The notes beneath the pieces are model-generated. The model ran no database searches. It was not told the DNA's origin and saw nothing but the letters and a program-made list of their open reading frames with translations. Positions 1 to 10,839 of a stretch of DNA of 64,000 bases are shown here, piece by piece; the first letter of the stretch is position 1; each line of letters begins with the position of its first letter. The stretch lies in NCBI GenBank assembly GCA_029959085.1, contig JARWIR010000050.1:2790001-2854000 (forward strand). Direction: 5' to 3'. The DNA is from Nemophila menziesii (taxonomy: Eukaryota; Streptophyta; Magnoliopsida; Boraginales; Hydrophyllaceae). The position numbers were made by a program, and so were the translations under genes.

Positions 1-883
1 TTGTCATTTAAATACTTATTCAAGTTTACTCTAATTTTATTGAAACTATATTTGCAATTATTTATGAAAAGAAAATCTAAAATTGTTAGGACTAAATAAG
101 GAATCAAATTTTAACATTTGGAAATAATCAAAAGGTAAAGAACTAATATGGTAAATTAGTATGGCACAATCAAATTGTAGAAGAATAGAAATAACCATCC
201 TAACTGTTGCTTCAATTTATCTTGATTTTCTGCAGAATTAGTATTAGAGAAATGAGAAGATTCTATTTATCTTGAACTAAAACTATTTATGCTAAACAAT
301 ATATCTAAAAGTTTGCCATTTTATTTATGCAGAGTAAAGATTCTAGAGACATTTCACTCGGCACTATTCCGTTGGCTACAATCGAGAAGTTTTCATTTGC
401 TTAAACATCAATAGGTTTCTCCCTCTTCCATATTCAAAACCTCTTCTTGCATAAATCGTAACTGGAATCGTGATAATCACAATTGTAACTAGAATAACAT
501 AACTAAATTCAGTAACACCAGATATTTAGCAAATTGTACATAATAAGTGGACATCTTACACGATATCTGCAAATTACTACTCACTCGTCTAAAATATTAT
601 CATATGCGAATTTTATATTTTCGAATAAAAATTATATAACAATAATACAACACATATATCCTCCTGTTATTTCTACAAAAATGTTCCCGTGTTTATAAAT
701 ACAAAATAATATATGTATAATCATTGTAAATTGAAGAAAATAGGGGCATGGAATCAGACAATCTGTTTATAAAATATGGAAAAATTAAGCTAAATGTCTT
801 AAATACTGTTATAGCAAAATATGAGTTAGAAAAAACAGTAACAAAAAACTATATGATTGAGAGACAAGTGCTAGGAAGCTTAC
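1..883. other. AT-rich intergenic stretch, nothing recognised
   Basis: No coding signature, repeat array or RNA gene was seen on either strand. The sequence is AT-rich with short homopolymer runs only. Confidence 0.5.
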
Positions 884-949
884 ATCAGACTCAGAACCAC
901 TAGTTAAGCCAGGAATGACTATCATAATAGGATCTTTACTTGAATCCAT
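884..949 (-). pseudogene. Isolated exon resembling the start of an alpha/beta-hydrolase (EMB8-like)
   Basis: On the minus strand an ATG at 949 opens 22 codons ending at a clean GT donor (GTAAGC at 883-878). The peptide contains the stretch PIMIVIPGLTSGSESD. This resembles the conserved segment before the catalytic core in plant embryogenesis-associated EMB8-like alpha/beta hydrolases (a PGLTS-type strand and loop). No further exon with the lipase motif GxSxG was found in the remaining 880 bases, so this is a fragment or a first exon whose continuation lies outside the window. The family call rests on memory of one short motif and is tentative. Confidence 0.35.
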
Positions 950-1000
950 GGATTCTTAATTTGAAACTTGTTATATAAATTATCGCAGATTTTAATCAAA

Positions 1001-1809
1001 TTACCAATATTCCATACAAGAACAAACACCCTCTTTAAAATAATGAAAACGATGTTTTTCACGATTAATCGCCTTTGAAATAAGCTTCTTAGCTACAACA
1101 TGACAATCATTACATATCCTTAAATTCTTCATTATTCTTATAACCATTTCCCAATTTCCTTTAGACGCGTATATATTAGATAATAAAACATGAAATCCAT
1201 CATGATCACGTCCTATTCTCTCTCCCGTTTCTTTATCACCATGTTTTATACAACCTCCAAGTAAAGCCCCCCATGTCGCGACACCTGGCACCATAGGCAT
1301 ACTATTAATAACTTTCTCCGCTTCTTTAACTATAAATAAATAAATCAACCATACATCCATAATGTTTTAAATTCGGTTCAATTTTATATAAACGAGAACT
1401 AATCCCATATGTCTACAACCTCCGAGTATCGCTACAAATGTTACCTCATTAGGGTGGACCCCACTTTTAACCATCTCATGAAATAATCCAATCGGTTATT
1501 TGGAGAAGCGGAAATCACACTTACTAAAACAACCTCATCTACTATAATTCTGTTTCGTAACATTCTTTTAAACAAATTTAAACCCTCTTCGTACATTTTA
1601 TTCTGTGAAAAACATGAAATCAAAACAGTCCAAGTAAACAAATCCTTATCCATAATCTCATCAAATAATTGACAAGCTTCGGTTATTTTACCACATTTTC
1701 CTAACAATACAATCATGGAATTTGAAGCAATCACATTCTTTATACGCATTTGATTGTATATACTTATAGCTTCCTCAACATTGGGAATGTTGAACAACTT
1801 CTTGCTCAT
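1001..1809 (-). pseudogene. Pentatricopeptide repeat protein of the PLS-DYW class, degraded
   Basis: Two minus-strand reading frames belong together. 1441-1809 encodes PPR-like helices (VIASNSMIVLLGKCGKITEA and DLFTWTVLISCFSQNKMYEE). 1001-1360 encodes a last PPR/E-type part ([16 protein letters not shown]) followed directly by the end of a DYW domain: [17 protein letters not shown], then [13 protein letters not shown], ending in EYW instead of DYW. Intact members are 500-900 residues, act in mitochondria or chloroplasts and use DYW as a cytidine deaminase for C-to-U RNA editing. Here the two parts are in different frames, and most of the E/E+ region and the deaminase HxE part are missing because MVIRIMKN runs straight into LRICNDCH. 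It is therefore a non-functional relic. Family call is secure; ortholog unknown. Confidence 0.82.
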
Positions 1810-2566
1810 CCCTCTCTCGCTAATTTGAAAGATCTGGTTTAATTTTATTAAATTCGTTTAACTATTGTACTTGTTATCGCGACAGAATTGATAGCTTTTT
1901 TTGTTTTTTTGTTTTTGTTACGAGATGTTTTTTTATATTACTCAATAGAGCTAAATCACGGCTATTGAAACAAAATCAAATATGCGACAATTAATCCCCA
2001 AATTACATGTGGGTCAATCTTTTAGATATAATGTAGAGTATAAATACGAATATTCTTTTGATACAAACATGGAAGCAAAAGCTCTAACTGAGTCCATTGA
2101 ACATAACGGATTAATTATCTCGGCAGGTAACAATTTTTTAGCTTTGAGTTTCCAAGGCGATTGTGAAGAAGACAACCTATTTAAAGTTAATCACAACATT
2201 TTATCAAAAAATCATCAATCAATCAATAGATTAAATGTAATTACACAAATGTCAAACTAAAACCAAGTAGTATTTATAAACCCAAGCATAAATTAATAAC
2301 TTTGTATTGAAATTGCCAACATTTGTCCCTAGATTAAACATGAGTTTCATAAGATAGCAAATGTACAATTATTCTAAAACATTGCACCAGTAGTCCCTAC
2401 TGAGGGGTATATTTGGCTATTTAGCAAAGCACGTGTACTAAAAGTGCAATTAAACATATATTTGAGATTAATGTGATTACACTAAACAATTAGAACTCTA
2501 ATAGCAAGTGAATATCATACCCACACTACCCAACTTAATTAATTGTAAATTATTCAACTTTTGTCA
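1810..2566. other. Intergenic; one unsupported 92-codon frame
   Basis: A plus-strand frame at 1982-2260 is open for 92 codons but shows no motif, no recognisable similarity and asparagine-rich composition typical of AT-rich noncoding DNA. Nothing else was seen. Confidence 0.4.
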
Positions 2567-2945
2567 CTAAATTAATTGACCTGGGCTTGAAATTAGGTTA
2601 ATTCGAGAGCGAGGTCCTTCAAACATCCAACTATCTTCATCTAACGATTTCACCTCTTTATGAAGCGTTGCCATTAAATCTGACTTTATAGCTTCAGGAA
2701 ACAAAAAAAAATGGTCTGAAAAATGAGAAATTAAATTATATTTTTTTGACGGAATTTAGGAATAAACTGTTACCGGCGAGAGCTTCGTCTTTGCGATCTT
2801 GAGTGGAGATAATACCGGCGGGAAAGTGATACTCGTCTAAGCCTATCGTCGACGGTGACGTTGCATTTGCATTTCCCCCTACAATTGCAACCGTTGATAT
2901 TGATGACCGTGCTGGTGATGACGTCAGCGAAGTACCGTTGCTCAT
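2567..2945 (-). CDS. SAMBA-like small protein, negative regulator of the anaphase-promoting complex (two exons)
   Basis: Exon 1 is 2945-2774 and exon 2 is 2715-2567. The intron begins GTAACA and ends TTTTTCAG. Splicing keeps the frame and gives 106 residues. The first ATG in frame is at 2945; upstream GTG and TTG codons were not used. The N-terminus is serine/threonine-rich and disordered (TSSPARSSIST). The middle has the conserved STQDRKDEAL, and the C-terminal half reads SDLMATLHKEVKSLDED then SWMFEGPRSRINLIS. This organisation and length match plant SAMBA (about 100 residues in Arabidopsis), which binds APC/C in the nucleus and limits cell proliferation during early organ growth through A2-type cyclin turnover. 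The name is from recall of the family, not a search. A G-box-bearing repeat sits directly upstream in the promoter. Confidence 0.7.
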
Positions 2946-3079
2946 TTCTCTCACTCAAATTTGTATTTTATAGCTGACCTTGCAAAATTCATACGTGTAT
3001 ATCTTCTATGGTATGTCCCCTATAAGAGTTGATAGAATTTAAGTAATGATAATATCTTGTATTTTCAACATCTAAATTA

Positions 3080-3900
3080 ATTATTTTAAAATCTCCCAAA
3101 ATGGTCCCTGAACTATCCCCTTTTTTCTGGTTTGATCCTTTAACATTTTTGCCACGTGGCACCTAACGACAGGGTTCATGTACTAACAGGTATTTTTGGT
3201 TACCCAAATAGTCCTCAAGCTTTTTAAATCTCCCAAAATGGTCCCCTGAACCATCCTTTTTTCTCTGGCTTGATCCTTTTTACGTTTTTGCCACGTGGCA
3301 CCTAACAATAAAAATCTGTCAGGATTCATGTGTCAACAGGTATTTTCGTTACCCAAATAGTCCTCAAAACTTTTAAAATCTCCCAAAAGGGTCCCTGATA
3401 TATGCACTCTTTTCCTGTTTGGTCCTCGGTACATTTTTGCCACGTGGCACTTAATTGTAACAGAGCTCACTTGTCAACAGGTATATTTAATACCGAAACT
3501 TTTAAAATCTCCCAATATGGTCCTTGAACTATCCCATTTTTTCTGTTTTGGTCCTAAAACATTTTTGCCACATGGCACTTGAGTAAAAATCTGTCAGAGT
3601 TAGACTTAGGAACTAACGAGGGGACAAAAATTACATTCAAGGGCCTTTTGGGCAACTAGCCTATAATTATGGGACAATTCGGGTAACTAGCCCATAGTTC
3701 AGGGACCATTTGGTTAAATTTAAAAGTTGGAGGACCATTTGGGTAACTAGCCAATAATTCAGGGACTATTCTGGTAACTTTAAAAGTTGGAGGACGATTT
3801 GGGTAACTGGCCTATAATTCAGGGACTTGTTTCTGGTAACTTTAAAAGTTGGAGGACCATTTGAGTAACTAGCCTATAGTTCAAGGACAATTAGGGAAAC
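3080..3900. repeat. Fold-back repeat built of inverted sub-repeats, with three G-boxes
   Basis: The left half holds four copies, spaced about 130-150 bp, of a unit starting ATCTCCCAAAATGGTCC and containing TTTTTGCCACGTGGCAC. A perfect CACGTG occurs at 3153, 3292 and 3441, and the fourth copy is mutated to CACATG. The right half (about 3610-3900) holds shorter 62-64 bp units (GGAGGACCATTTGGGTAACT and relatives) that read as the reverse complement of the left unit, for example TTCAGGGACCATTTG. This is the layout of a non-autonomous fold-back transposon. Target duplications were not identified. Confidence 0.75.
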
Positions 3901-4490
3901 TATCGCTACTACTACTGTTACTAGAGCTAGTGCTCGTTTACGTAATGTTCAAGCTAAAGTTAATGTTGATCAAAGCTATGAAGCTCTTAAAAGACAAAAG
4001 AAAACTATTGATAACTCTCATTTAGGTATATTTGTCCCAACTATTTGTATTTTTTAGTTTCTAACCATAGCAATCAAGGAGAAATAATTCAACTTAGTTT
4101 TAACACAAAAACCATCCAAAATTAATTATTAACACAAAATTAGCCATCAAATAACCAATCTTATCATAGTTAAAGGTTTTGGGTTTTTTGTTGGGTAATT
4201 TCTAGGTAACAAAATGAAAGCTATTATCTAATTTATTTTGTTTGAGGATGTTAGATACAAAATACAGATATAAAACATACGGCGGCAGAGAGAAAAATTA
4301 CCGGCGAAGAAGTTGTTGGCGGTGGCGGTGGCGGTGGTGGTGGTAGTACAGTACGGAGGTTGCGATGCGTGTTGGGCTTTTTGAAGAAGGCAGATGTTGT
4401 CTGAATATTTGAGTTAACTATTAAGTTTGATGGGCCAAGAAAGGAGCAATGGGCTTAGTATGGATTGAAATGAGAGGTTAATATGGTAAC
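3901..4490. other. Intergenic with two exon-like patches, unassigned
   Basis: At 3903-4026 a plus-strand frame reads with normal codon use (RASARLRNVQAKVNVDQSY, then LKRQKKTIDNSH) and stops being coding at GGTATATTT, a possible donor. The protein family was not recognised. At about 4290-4400 the minus strand encodes a proline run ending at GGTAATTTT, like a first exon. The segment just left of 4506 may be the start of the FEN1 relic interrupted by the LINE. Confidence 0.35.
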
Positions 4491-4506
4491 AAGATGAAGT
4501 TTGGGT
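4491..4506. repeat. Left target-site duplication of LINE copy 1 (16 bp)
   Basis: AAGATGAAGTTTGGGT is repeated exactly at 9592-9607, directly after the poly-A tail. This is the expected product of target-primed reverse transcription. Confidence 0.95.
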
Positions 4507-5802
4507 ATTGAACAAAAACAACAAGTTGTTAATACCATATCCGGGTTAGGCAAAAACACAAACACTTACCAGTCTTCTAAGAATGCTACGCCGTTTTCAT
4601 CTCAAACTAGGGTTGTGAGTACTCCTTTAGTGGTACAAACACCCTCAAGTAACAGATCTGATAGCAAAACACAAAGTGAGGCCAATTTCCCTCCTCTTCC
4701 TACTCCTGGAGGGAAAGTGGGACCTAAATTACCTGTTGTTACTGAAATTGGTGAGGGGTCAGAAAAATCTCATCATTCCCCCACAATTTTGTTAAGCCCA
4801 GCTAGAGATCCAAAGCCTAGGGTAAATCCCACTTGGGTTTCACCAGCAAAAGCTTGGAGCTCCATGTTTGATGGTAAAATCAGAGATGAAGTTAAGTTGG
4901 ACTATAGTGCCCCTCAAGTGGTCAATGGTAGAATTAGGGTTACACCAGATCCACAAATCATTGAAGATGGGTGCAAAAATTGGGCCAATTGCGTGGTGGG
5001 ACAATTTTTGGAAAGACCTCAACCATTTCACATGGTAAGAAACATGGTCCTTAATCAATGGAAAGATTTTGGTAAGGTGAAAATATGTACATCAGAACAA
5101 GGTTTATATATGTTTAAATTTGAAGCTGAGGAAGCCTGTTCTAAGGTACTTGGAGAACTGTGGCATGTTAACAACAGGCCTCTGTTACTCAGAAAATGGG
5201 CCCCAAACACACATATTGAGAAATTTAAGTTGGATAAAGTACCAGTGTGGGTTAAACTTAGAAAGGTACCTAGGGAGCTTTGGACCAAAGAAGGTTTAAG
5301 TGTGGTTGCTAGTGCCTTAGGGAGACCTATCCAGATGGATGAGATCACTAAGGACCAGACAAGATTGAGTTATGCCAGAGGCTGTGTTGAATTGGATCTC
5401 AACAGGGAACTCATTGAAGACTTTGATCTTGACATGGGAAAGGGTACTATAGATACAGTTGAAGTTGAAAACTCTTGGAAGCCTGTGCTCTGCCAAAAAT
5501 GTAAGAAATTAGGTCACACTGAAAATAGTTGCAGAAATACTAAGGAAATTTGGGTTCCCAAAGTGATAAAAGAACCAGAAAGGGTCACTAACAACAATGT
5601 ATCTGAAACTCAAGGTGCTCAATGGGTAACTGTTGCTTCAAAAAGAGGCAAGTCACCCACTAATGAGAATGAGGATAACACACTCACTAAAAATAGCTTT
5701 GATATTCTGAATGATATAAATTTAGATGAAGTGGTAACCAATTTATTAAGTGAAGATGCTGAGGTGATGGCTGAAAAGCCTCCTGACCCCCCATCTGTTT
5801 AA
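4507..5802 (+). pseudogene. LINE copy 1 ORF1, nucleic-acid-binding protein (DUF4283 plus zinc knuckle), start missing
   Basis: The frame is open from the element's 5' end to TAA at 5800-5802. The N-terminal 110 residues are low-complexity. Then follows a DUF4283-type domain (WANCVVGQFLERPQPFHMV, WKDFGKVKI, RPLLLRKWAPNT, VPVWVKLRKVP) and one CCHC knuckle, CQKCKKLGHTENSC, at about residues 332-345. Plant L1 ORF1 proteins of this kind coat the element RNA to form the transposition particle. No ATG precedes 4864, so the genuine start was lost by 5' truncation. The stop overlaps the ORF2 start as TAATG, an arrangement suggesting termination-reinitiation. Confidence 0.9.
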
Positions 5803-8800
5803 TGATCATCACAGGGAATGTGAGAGGTATGAATAAAAAGCTCAAGCAAGATAATTGCCTGAAGCAAGTAGTTAATAAAGATACTTAGGTCTTCAGTTTC
5901 CTGGAAACAAAGATCAAGTCTCATAAGTCAGATAATATTTTAAAGTCTACCTTTAATAAATGGCAAGTAGTTACTAATTACTCCAAACATGAACATGGGC
6001 GTATTTGGACCTATTGGAACCCAAAAATAGTGGATGTTACTGTTCTTACTATGACTGATCAAGCTATCTTATTCAGGATCAAACATATAGAATCTAAATC
6101 AGAGTTTTACTATACCCTAGTGTATGCCATGAATGATGTTAATCTCAGACTCACTCTTTGGCATACATTGAGGGGATGGGAGAGTACAGTTAATAATGAA
6201 GCATGGGTAATTCAAGGTGACTTCAATGAAATCACTAATATAGAGGAGAGATTGAATTGTGACAGTCTAACTGATAGTTCATATGAGATGATTAAGTGTA
6301 TTGAGGATTTGGAACTAACTGACCTCTTACATAATGGTCCTAAATTCACATGGACAAATAGAGCTGCTGGAGAAGATATGAGAGCTAGTAGAATTGATAG
6401 AACCTATGTCAATTCTACTTGGCTCAGTAAATTTAACCAAACTTCCCTAATACTCAAACCTCTGGGTGTATCTGATCACTGTAGCCAACACTTGGAAATT
6501 ATTCCTTTTAGGAAAAGGGGCCCTTCACCCTTCAGATTTTATAATATATGGATGGAACATGAACTCTTTACCCCTTTGGTGGTTGAGACATGGAAAACCA
6601 AAATAAATGGCTCTCCTATGTACAGCCTTACCAAGAAGTTGAAAATTCTCAAAGGTAAACTCAAGGAGTTTAATAACCTACATTTCAAGAACAGTTCAAA
6701 CAAAATTAGTCATATCCAGAGTAGATTAACTGATATACAGAACATTAGACTTCAAGGTGATAAAAATGAAGAGGTTTTGCGAGAGGAAAATCAACTTCTT
6801 AATGAATTACATGATGAAAGAGTCAAGGAGGAGTCAATTATTAGACAGAAATCAAGAGCTCTTTGGGTTGATGAAGGAGATTTAAATACAGCTTATTTCA
6901 TGAAATGGGTAAATGGCAGGAAAGCTCAAAATAGTATCAATACTCTTACCTTGGAAGATGGTACTACTGTTTCAGATGAAGATGAAATCTCACATGAATT
7001 TGTGAAGTTTTATTCTGATCTCCTGGGCAAAAAAAGAAGTAATAGAGAGAATTATAATATAAATATCCTTAATAGGATCAACTCAAAAAAGATTTCAGAT
7101 AATCAAGCTAAAGACTTAACTTTACCTGTAACTGATAAGGAGATCAAGGAGGCCCTGTTCTCAATGGATAATTCCAAGAGCCCTGGGCCTGATGGTTATA
7201 CAGCTGAGTTCTTTAAGAAGATGTGGGACTTAATTGGACCTGATATTTGCACTGCTATCAAGAGTGCCTTACAAGATTGTCAACTTTTAAAAGAGGTTAA
7301 TTCGGCTATCATTACATTAATACCTAAATGTCACAATCCATCTTCAGTTAAAAGTTACAGACCTATATCATGCTGTAATATAATATATAAAATCATAGCC
7401 AAACTGATTGTGAATAGGCTCAAGAATACATTACAAGAATTAATTTCAAATAATCAATCAGCCTTTGTTCAGAACAGGAATATTGGTGAGAATATTCTCA
7501 TTGCTCAAGAACTAGTGAGGGGCTATAATAGAGCTCAAATATCTAAAAGATGTGCATTAAAGCTTGATTTAATGAAAGCTTATGACTCCCTTGATTGGGA
7601 TTTTGTTATTAAAGTGCTTGAGGCTTTTGGTTACCCTGAGAAGTTCATAGATTGGATCAAAATGTGTTTAACAACAACTTCTTACAGTCTATTAATCAAT
7701 GGATCTCCTAAAGGCTTTATTAAGGGTGAAAGGGGCTTAAGACAGGGGGACCCTCTCTCCCCCTATCTATTTGTTCTGTGTATGGAGCTCCTATCTCAGA
7801 TTCTTATGAAGATTGGAAAAAAAAGAAGTTTTAATTGGTATCCTAAATGTAAAGAGCTTCAGTTGAATAATTTAATGTTTGCTGATGACCTCATGGTGTT
7901 TTTTAAACCTTCTATTGATACAGCTAAACTCATTAAACAAGGTTTGGACTTATTTTACAGATTATAAGGACTTCAGATAAGTTACAGTAAAAGTAACATA
8001 TTTTATGGTGGTTGTTCTGAAGAAATTAAACAAAGTATATGGGACATTCTTAAGATTCCTGAGGGTCACCTACCTATGAGATACTTAGGGGTTCCCTTAA
8101 TAACTGGAAGATTAAGTATAGATGATTGTAAACCTTTCATTGAGAAGATGGTCAATAAGATAGAACACTGGAGTTCAAAGCATTTATCTTTTGCTGGTAG
8201 GCTTCAGTTAATCAAATCAGTTCTCAACAATTTATCTAGTTTCTGGTTCAATATTTTTGCCATACCTAAAAGAATTATTAAAGAGCTTCAACAAAAGATT
8301 ATGGCCTTTCTTTGGAAAGGCTCAAGTGAATTTCAAGGAGGGGTCAAAGTCTCATGGGAAGCTATTTGCTACCCTACTCAGGAGGGTGGTTTAGGCATAA
8401 GGGACTTGTACATTCAAAATCAATCAACTGTTCTAAAATTATTATGGAATTGCTGTTTCCAAGGAAAACATTATGGTCTAATTGGGTTCAGGCAAATATT
8501 TTAAAAGGTAAATCCTTCTGGTTAATTCAAATTCCCCAAGATTCATCTTGGGGGTGGAGGAAAATACTCAAATTAAGACATATCGCGAGTAAATTAATCT
8601 CATACCAGATTGGAAGTGGCAAAGACATCTCGCTTTGGGGTGACTTTTGGATTCCTCAAAACAGATGCCTCCAAGATATTCAGAGCAGCAATTTGGTCTC
8701 AGGCTACTATATTGACTGCAAGCAGAGCAAATTTATTAATGATACAAGATGGAGATGGCCTGCGAAATTTAAATTCATGGAAAAAGTTACTGCTAACATC

Positions 8801-9319
8801 ATTATCGAGCCAAACAAGAAAGATAAAATTATTTGGAACTGCAGTAAAAAATGTACCTTTTCTTTCGGAGATACTTATGAATATCTGAGACCAAAGAAGC
8901 CGCTCAATGAATGGTCTAGAATCATCTGGAGCTCCAAAAGCCCTCCAAAATATAAGTTTATCCTTTGGCTGATTCAATTGGATAGATTACCAACTAAATA
9001 CCTTTTAGCTTCTTGGGGTGTAATTTCTAATTCACTGTGTGAGTTTTGCAAATTAACAAGTGAAGATAGAAATCACCTCTTCTGGGATTGTGGGTTCACG
9101 AAGAGAATATGGTTTAGATGCTTAAACATTCATGGGGTTTTTACCAAGATTTCGAACTGGGAGAACCTTATGAAATGGTTTATTGATTATCAAAGTGGTA
9201 AAGAGACGAACCAAGAGGTAATGAGAATACTTCTTTCGATTGCTACTTACACCATCTGGATCGAAAGAAATGAACGAATCTTCAATAATATATGTAAATC
9301 TGAAGAGAAGATAGTTTAA
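5802..9319 (+). pseudogene. LINE copy 1 ORF2, AP endonuclease and reverse transcriptase, three disabling mutations
   Basis: The ATG at 5802 overlaps the ORF1 stop. The endonuclease domain shows WVIQGDFNEI and the SDH motif (GVSDHCS). The reverse transcriptase shows SPGPDGYTAEFF, the KLDLMKAYDSLDW block, RGLRQGDPLSPYLFVLCME and the catalytic FADD at 7878-7889. The end holds an RVT zinc-binding module (CEFCKLTSEDRNHLFWDC). Defects are an amber codon at 5886-5888 in the endonuclease, an ochre TAA at 7965-7967 just after the RT palm, and a frameshift near 8450-8470, after which the frame ending at 9319 continues the protein. The enzyme nicks target DNA and copies the element RNA from the nicked end; this copy cannot make it. 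Confidence 0.93.
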
Positions 9320-9591
9320 GGTATTTCTATGGCGTTTAGAGAAGCATTGTGCAGATTCAAGAAGGTGAAAGCGGAAAAGACGATTGAACTAGTTAGGGTT
9401 AGATGGAGTATCTAGATTGTAAGTGTACTTGTGTACACGTGTTGGTACTTTTTGTTTTTTAGCTGTTCTAAAATGTAAGGGAGCCCATATGGGCTGGCCC
9501 AAAGTCTAATATGTAATAGGCCTAAATAAGTTTAGCCCATGTATTTGACAGTTTGAGTAATAAAAGTCTACTTGCCGAGCAAAAAAAAAAA
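9320..9591 (+). other. LINE copy 1 3' UTR and poly-A tail
   Basis: Noncoding sequence between the ORF2 stop and the 16-bp duplication, with AATAAA at 9559-9564 and a 3' run of A from 9581. Confidence 0.85.
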
Positions 9592-9607
9592 AAGATGAAG
9601 TTTGGGT
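9592..9607. repeat. Right target-site duplication of LINE copy 1
   Basis: Exact second copy of the 16 bases at 4491-4506. Confidence 0.95.
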
Positions 9608-9610
9608 GTT

Positions 9611-10361
9611 ATGTTGGGACTTATGGGAGTACCTGTCGTTGAAGCTCCTTCTGAATCAGAGGCACAATGTGCTGCACTTTGCAAATCCGGAAAGGTTAAA
9701 AACACCCCCTTGTAGTTTCAAAAATGACAAATATACCCCAATATGGTTGACTTTTGCAGGTTTATGCTGTAGCTTCAGAAGATATGGATTCACTAACTTT
9801 TGGAGCACCCAAGTTTCTTCGCCATTTAATGGAATTTGAAGTCCCTAAGGTATTAAAAATCTTTCATTAATACCCCTGTAGTATCACAAAAGTTTAAAAC
9901 CCCCTATGGTTTTCCAACTTGTGACAACTCGTGTCATACCACATGGAGTATACTATTTGTCCCTTTTCTCAAACCAAAAGGTTATATTTGGTATTTTACA
10001 CTGTTTAAACACTTTGTAATACAGATTTTGGAGGATCTAAACCTTACAATGGTTGTGATTATTATTATTGTGATAAAAAATTATTCCGAATTTACCCTTT
10101 ATAATATGAAATGCATCAGGTATCGGAGCACAAACAGCTTTGAAACTTATCCGTCAACATGGATCAATCAAAGGCATTTTGGAGAAGATAAACAAAGAAA
10201 GGTGGAGAATTTGTTTTCCACCTTTTGATTTTATCTTTTGTAAAAAATATCTCATATGGGTATATTTGTAAATATATGTATGTATATATATAGATACCAA
10301 ATCCCAGAAGACTGGCCATATGAGGAAGCTAGAAGACTCTTTAAAGAACCAGATGTATTTG
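9611..10361 (+). pseudogene. FEN1: FEN1 (flap endonuclease 1) exon remnants, interrupted by LINE copy 1
   Basis: Five exon pieces with introns in FEN1 order: 9611-9694 ([20 protein letters not shown]), 9760-9849 ([15 protein letters not shown] then [12 protein letters not shown]), 10025-10051 (ILEDLNLTM), 10120-10201 ([20 protein letters not shown]) and 10294-10361 ([20 protein letters not shown]). Most junctions keep GT/AG. FEN1 removes 5' flaps during Okazaki fragment maturation and repair. Missing are the N-terminal nuclease domain, the block around IDLCILSGCDYC with catalytic aspartates, a segment before EFEV, and the PCNA-binding C-terminus. An upstream bit ending VTR just left of 4491 would fit the exon cut by the LINE, but that part is inference. 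Confidence 0.85.
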
Positions 10362-10678
10362 GTACATTAACGATAAAATACCCTTTTCAGTATTGCAGAC
10401 ATTGATTCTAATGAAGTGATTAAGGAGATTCCAGGGATAGTAATAAACAGTGTTGAAGCAAATTTGGATCGTTTAGCTGCATCAAATATCTACTTTATTG
10501 CAAAACGTAGGCATTTAAATCAAGATGTCTTGTATCTTTTAACTTATTTATAGAATCTCTTGCTATAAAATCTATAAATAATACAAGGTTAAATTCTATA
10601 ATTCAGTGGTAACTGATTTTGTATATTTTTTAAACATCATTATTGAAAAAAAAAATTGATTTCTATGTTTAATAGTAC

Positions 10679-10680
<2 letters not shown>
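10362..10680. other. Intergenic with one unassigned exon-like patch
   Basis: At about 10395-10510 the plus strand encodes [17 protein letters not shown] followed by [20 protein letters not shown] after a TTGCAG acceptor. It has coding character but does not match the FEN1 C-terminus, and I did not recognise the family. Confidence 0.35.

Positions 10681-10743
<63 letters not shown>
10681..10743. repeat. ATT trinucleotide microsatellite, 21 units
   Basis: Uninterrupted ATT repeats over 63 bases. Confidence 0.98.
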
Positions 10744-10744
<1 letters not shown>

Positions 10745-10823
10745 GGATAATTCTTGAAAATTTGAAATTGTCTGCATTAATCTTTTTTGGCCCTTTTGGT
10801 CCTTTCATGTAAGTATTATCAGC

Positions 10824-10839
10824 AGATACAGTATCCTCT
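10824..10839. repeat. Left target-site duplication of LINE copy 2 (16 bp)
   Basis: AGATACAGTATCCTCT recurs exactly at 33833-33848, 23 kb away, after the LINE tail. Confidence 0.95.

Larger units (their letters stand above)
4507..9591 (+). mobile_element. L1-type non-LTR retrotransposon (LINE copy 1), nearly intact, probably 5' truncated
   Basis: The element is bounded by a perfect 16-bp duplication and ends in an AATAAA-type signal (9559) and a short poly-A (9581-9591). It carries an RNA-binding ORF1 and an endonuclease/reverse transcriptase ORF2. It begins within ORF1: the first in-frame ATG lies at 4864, so the 5' UTR and the ORF1 start are missing, as is usual after incomplete reverse transcription. 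ORF2 ends after the zinc-binding domain and shows no RNase H, unlike LINE copy 2. Two nonsense codons and one frameshift in otherwise clean frames point to a fairly recent insertion. Confidence 0.95.

Noticed and set aside
1982..2260. 92-codon plus-strand frame
   Set aside because: No motif or neighbour support; typical chance frame in AT-rich DNA.
10596..10808. Minus-strand frame with a poly-isoleucine run
   Set aside because: Translation of the ATT microsatellite.
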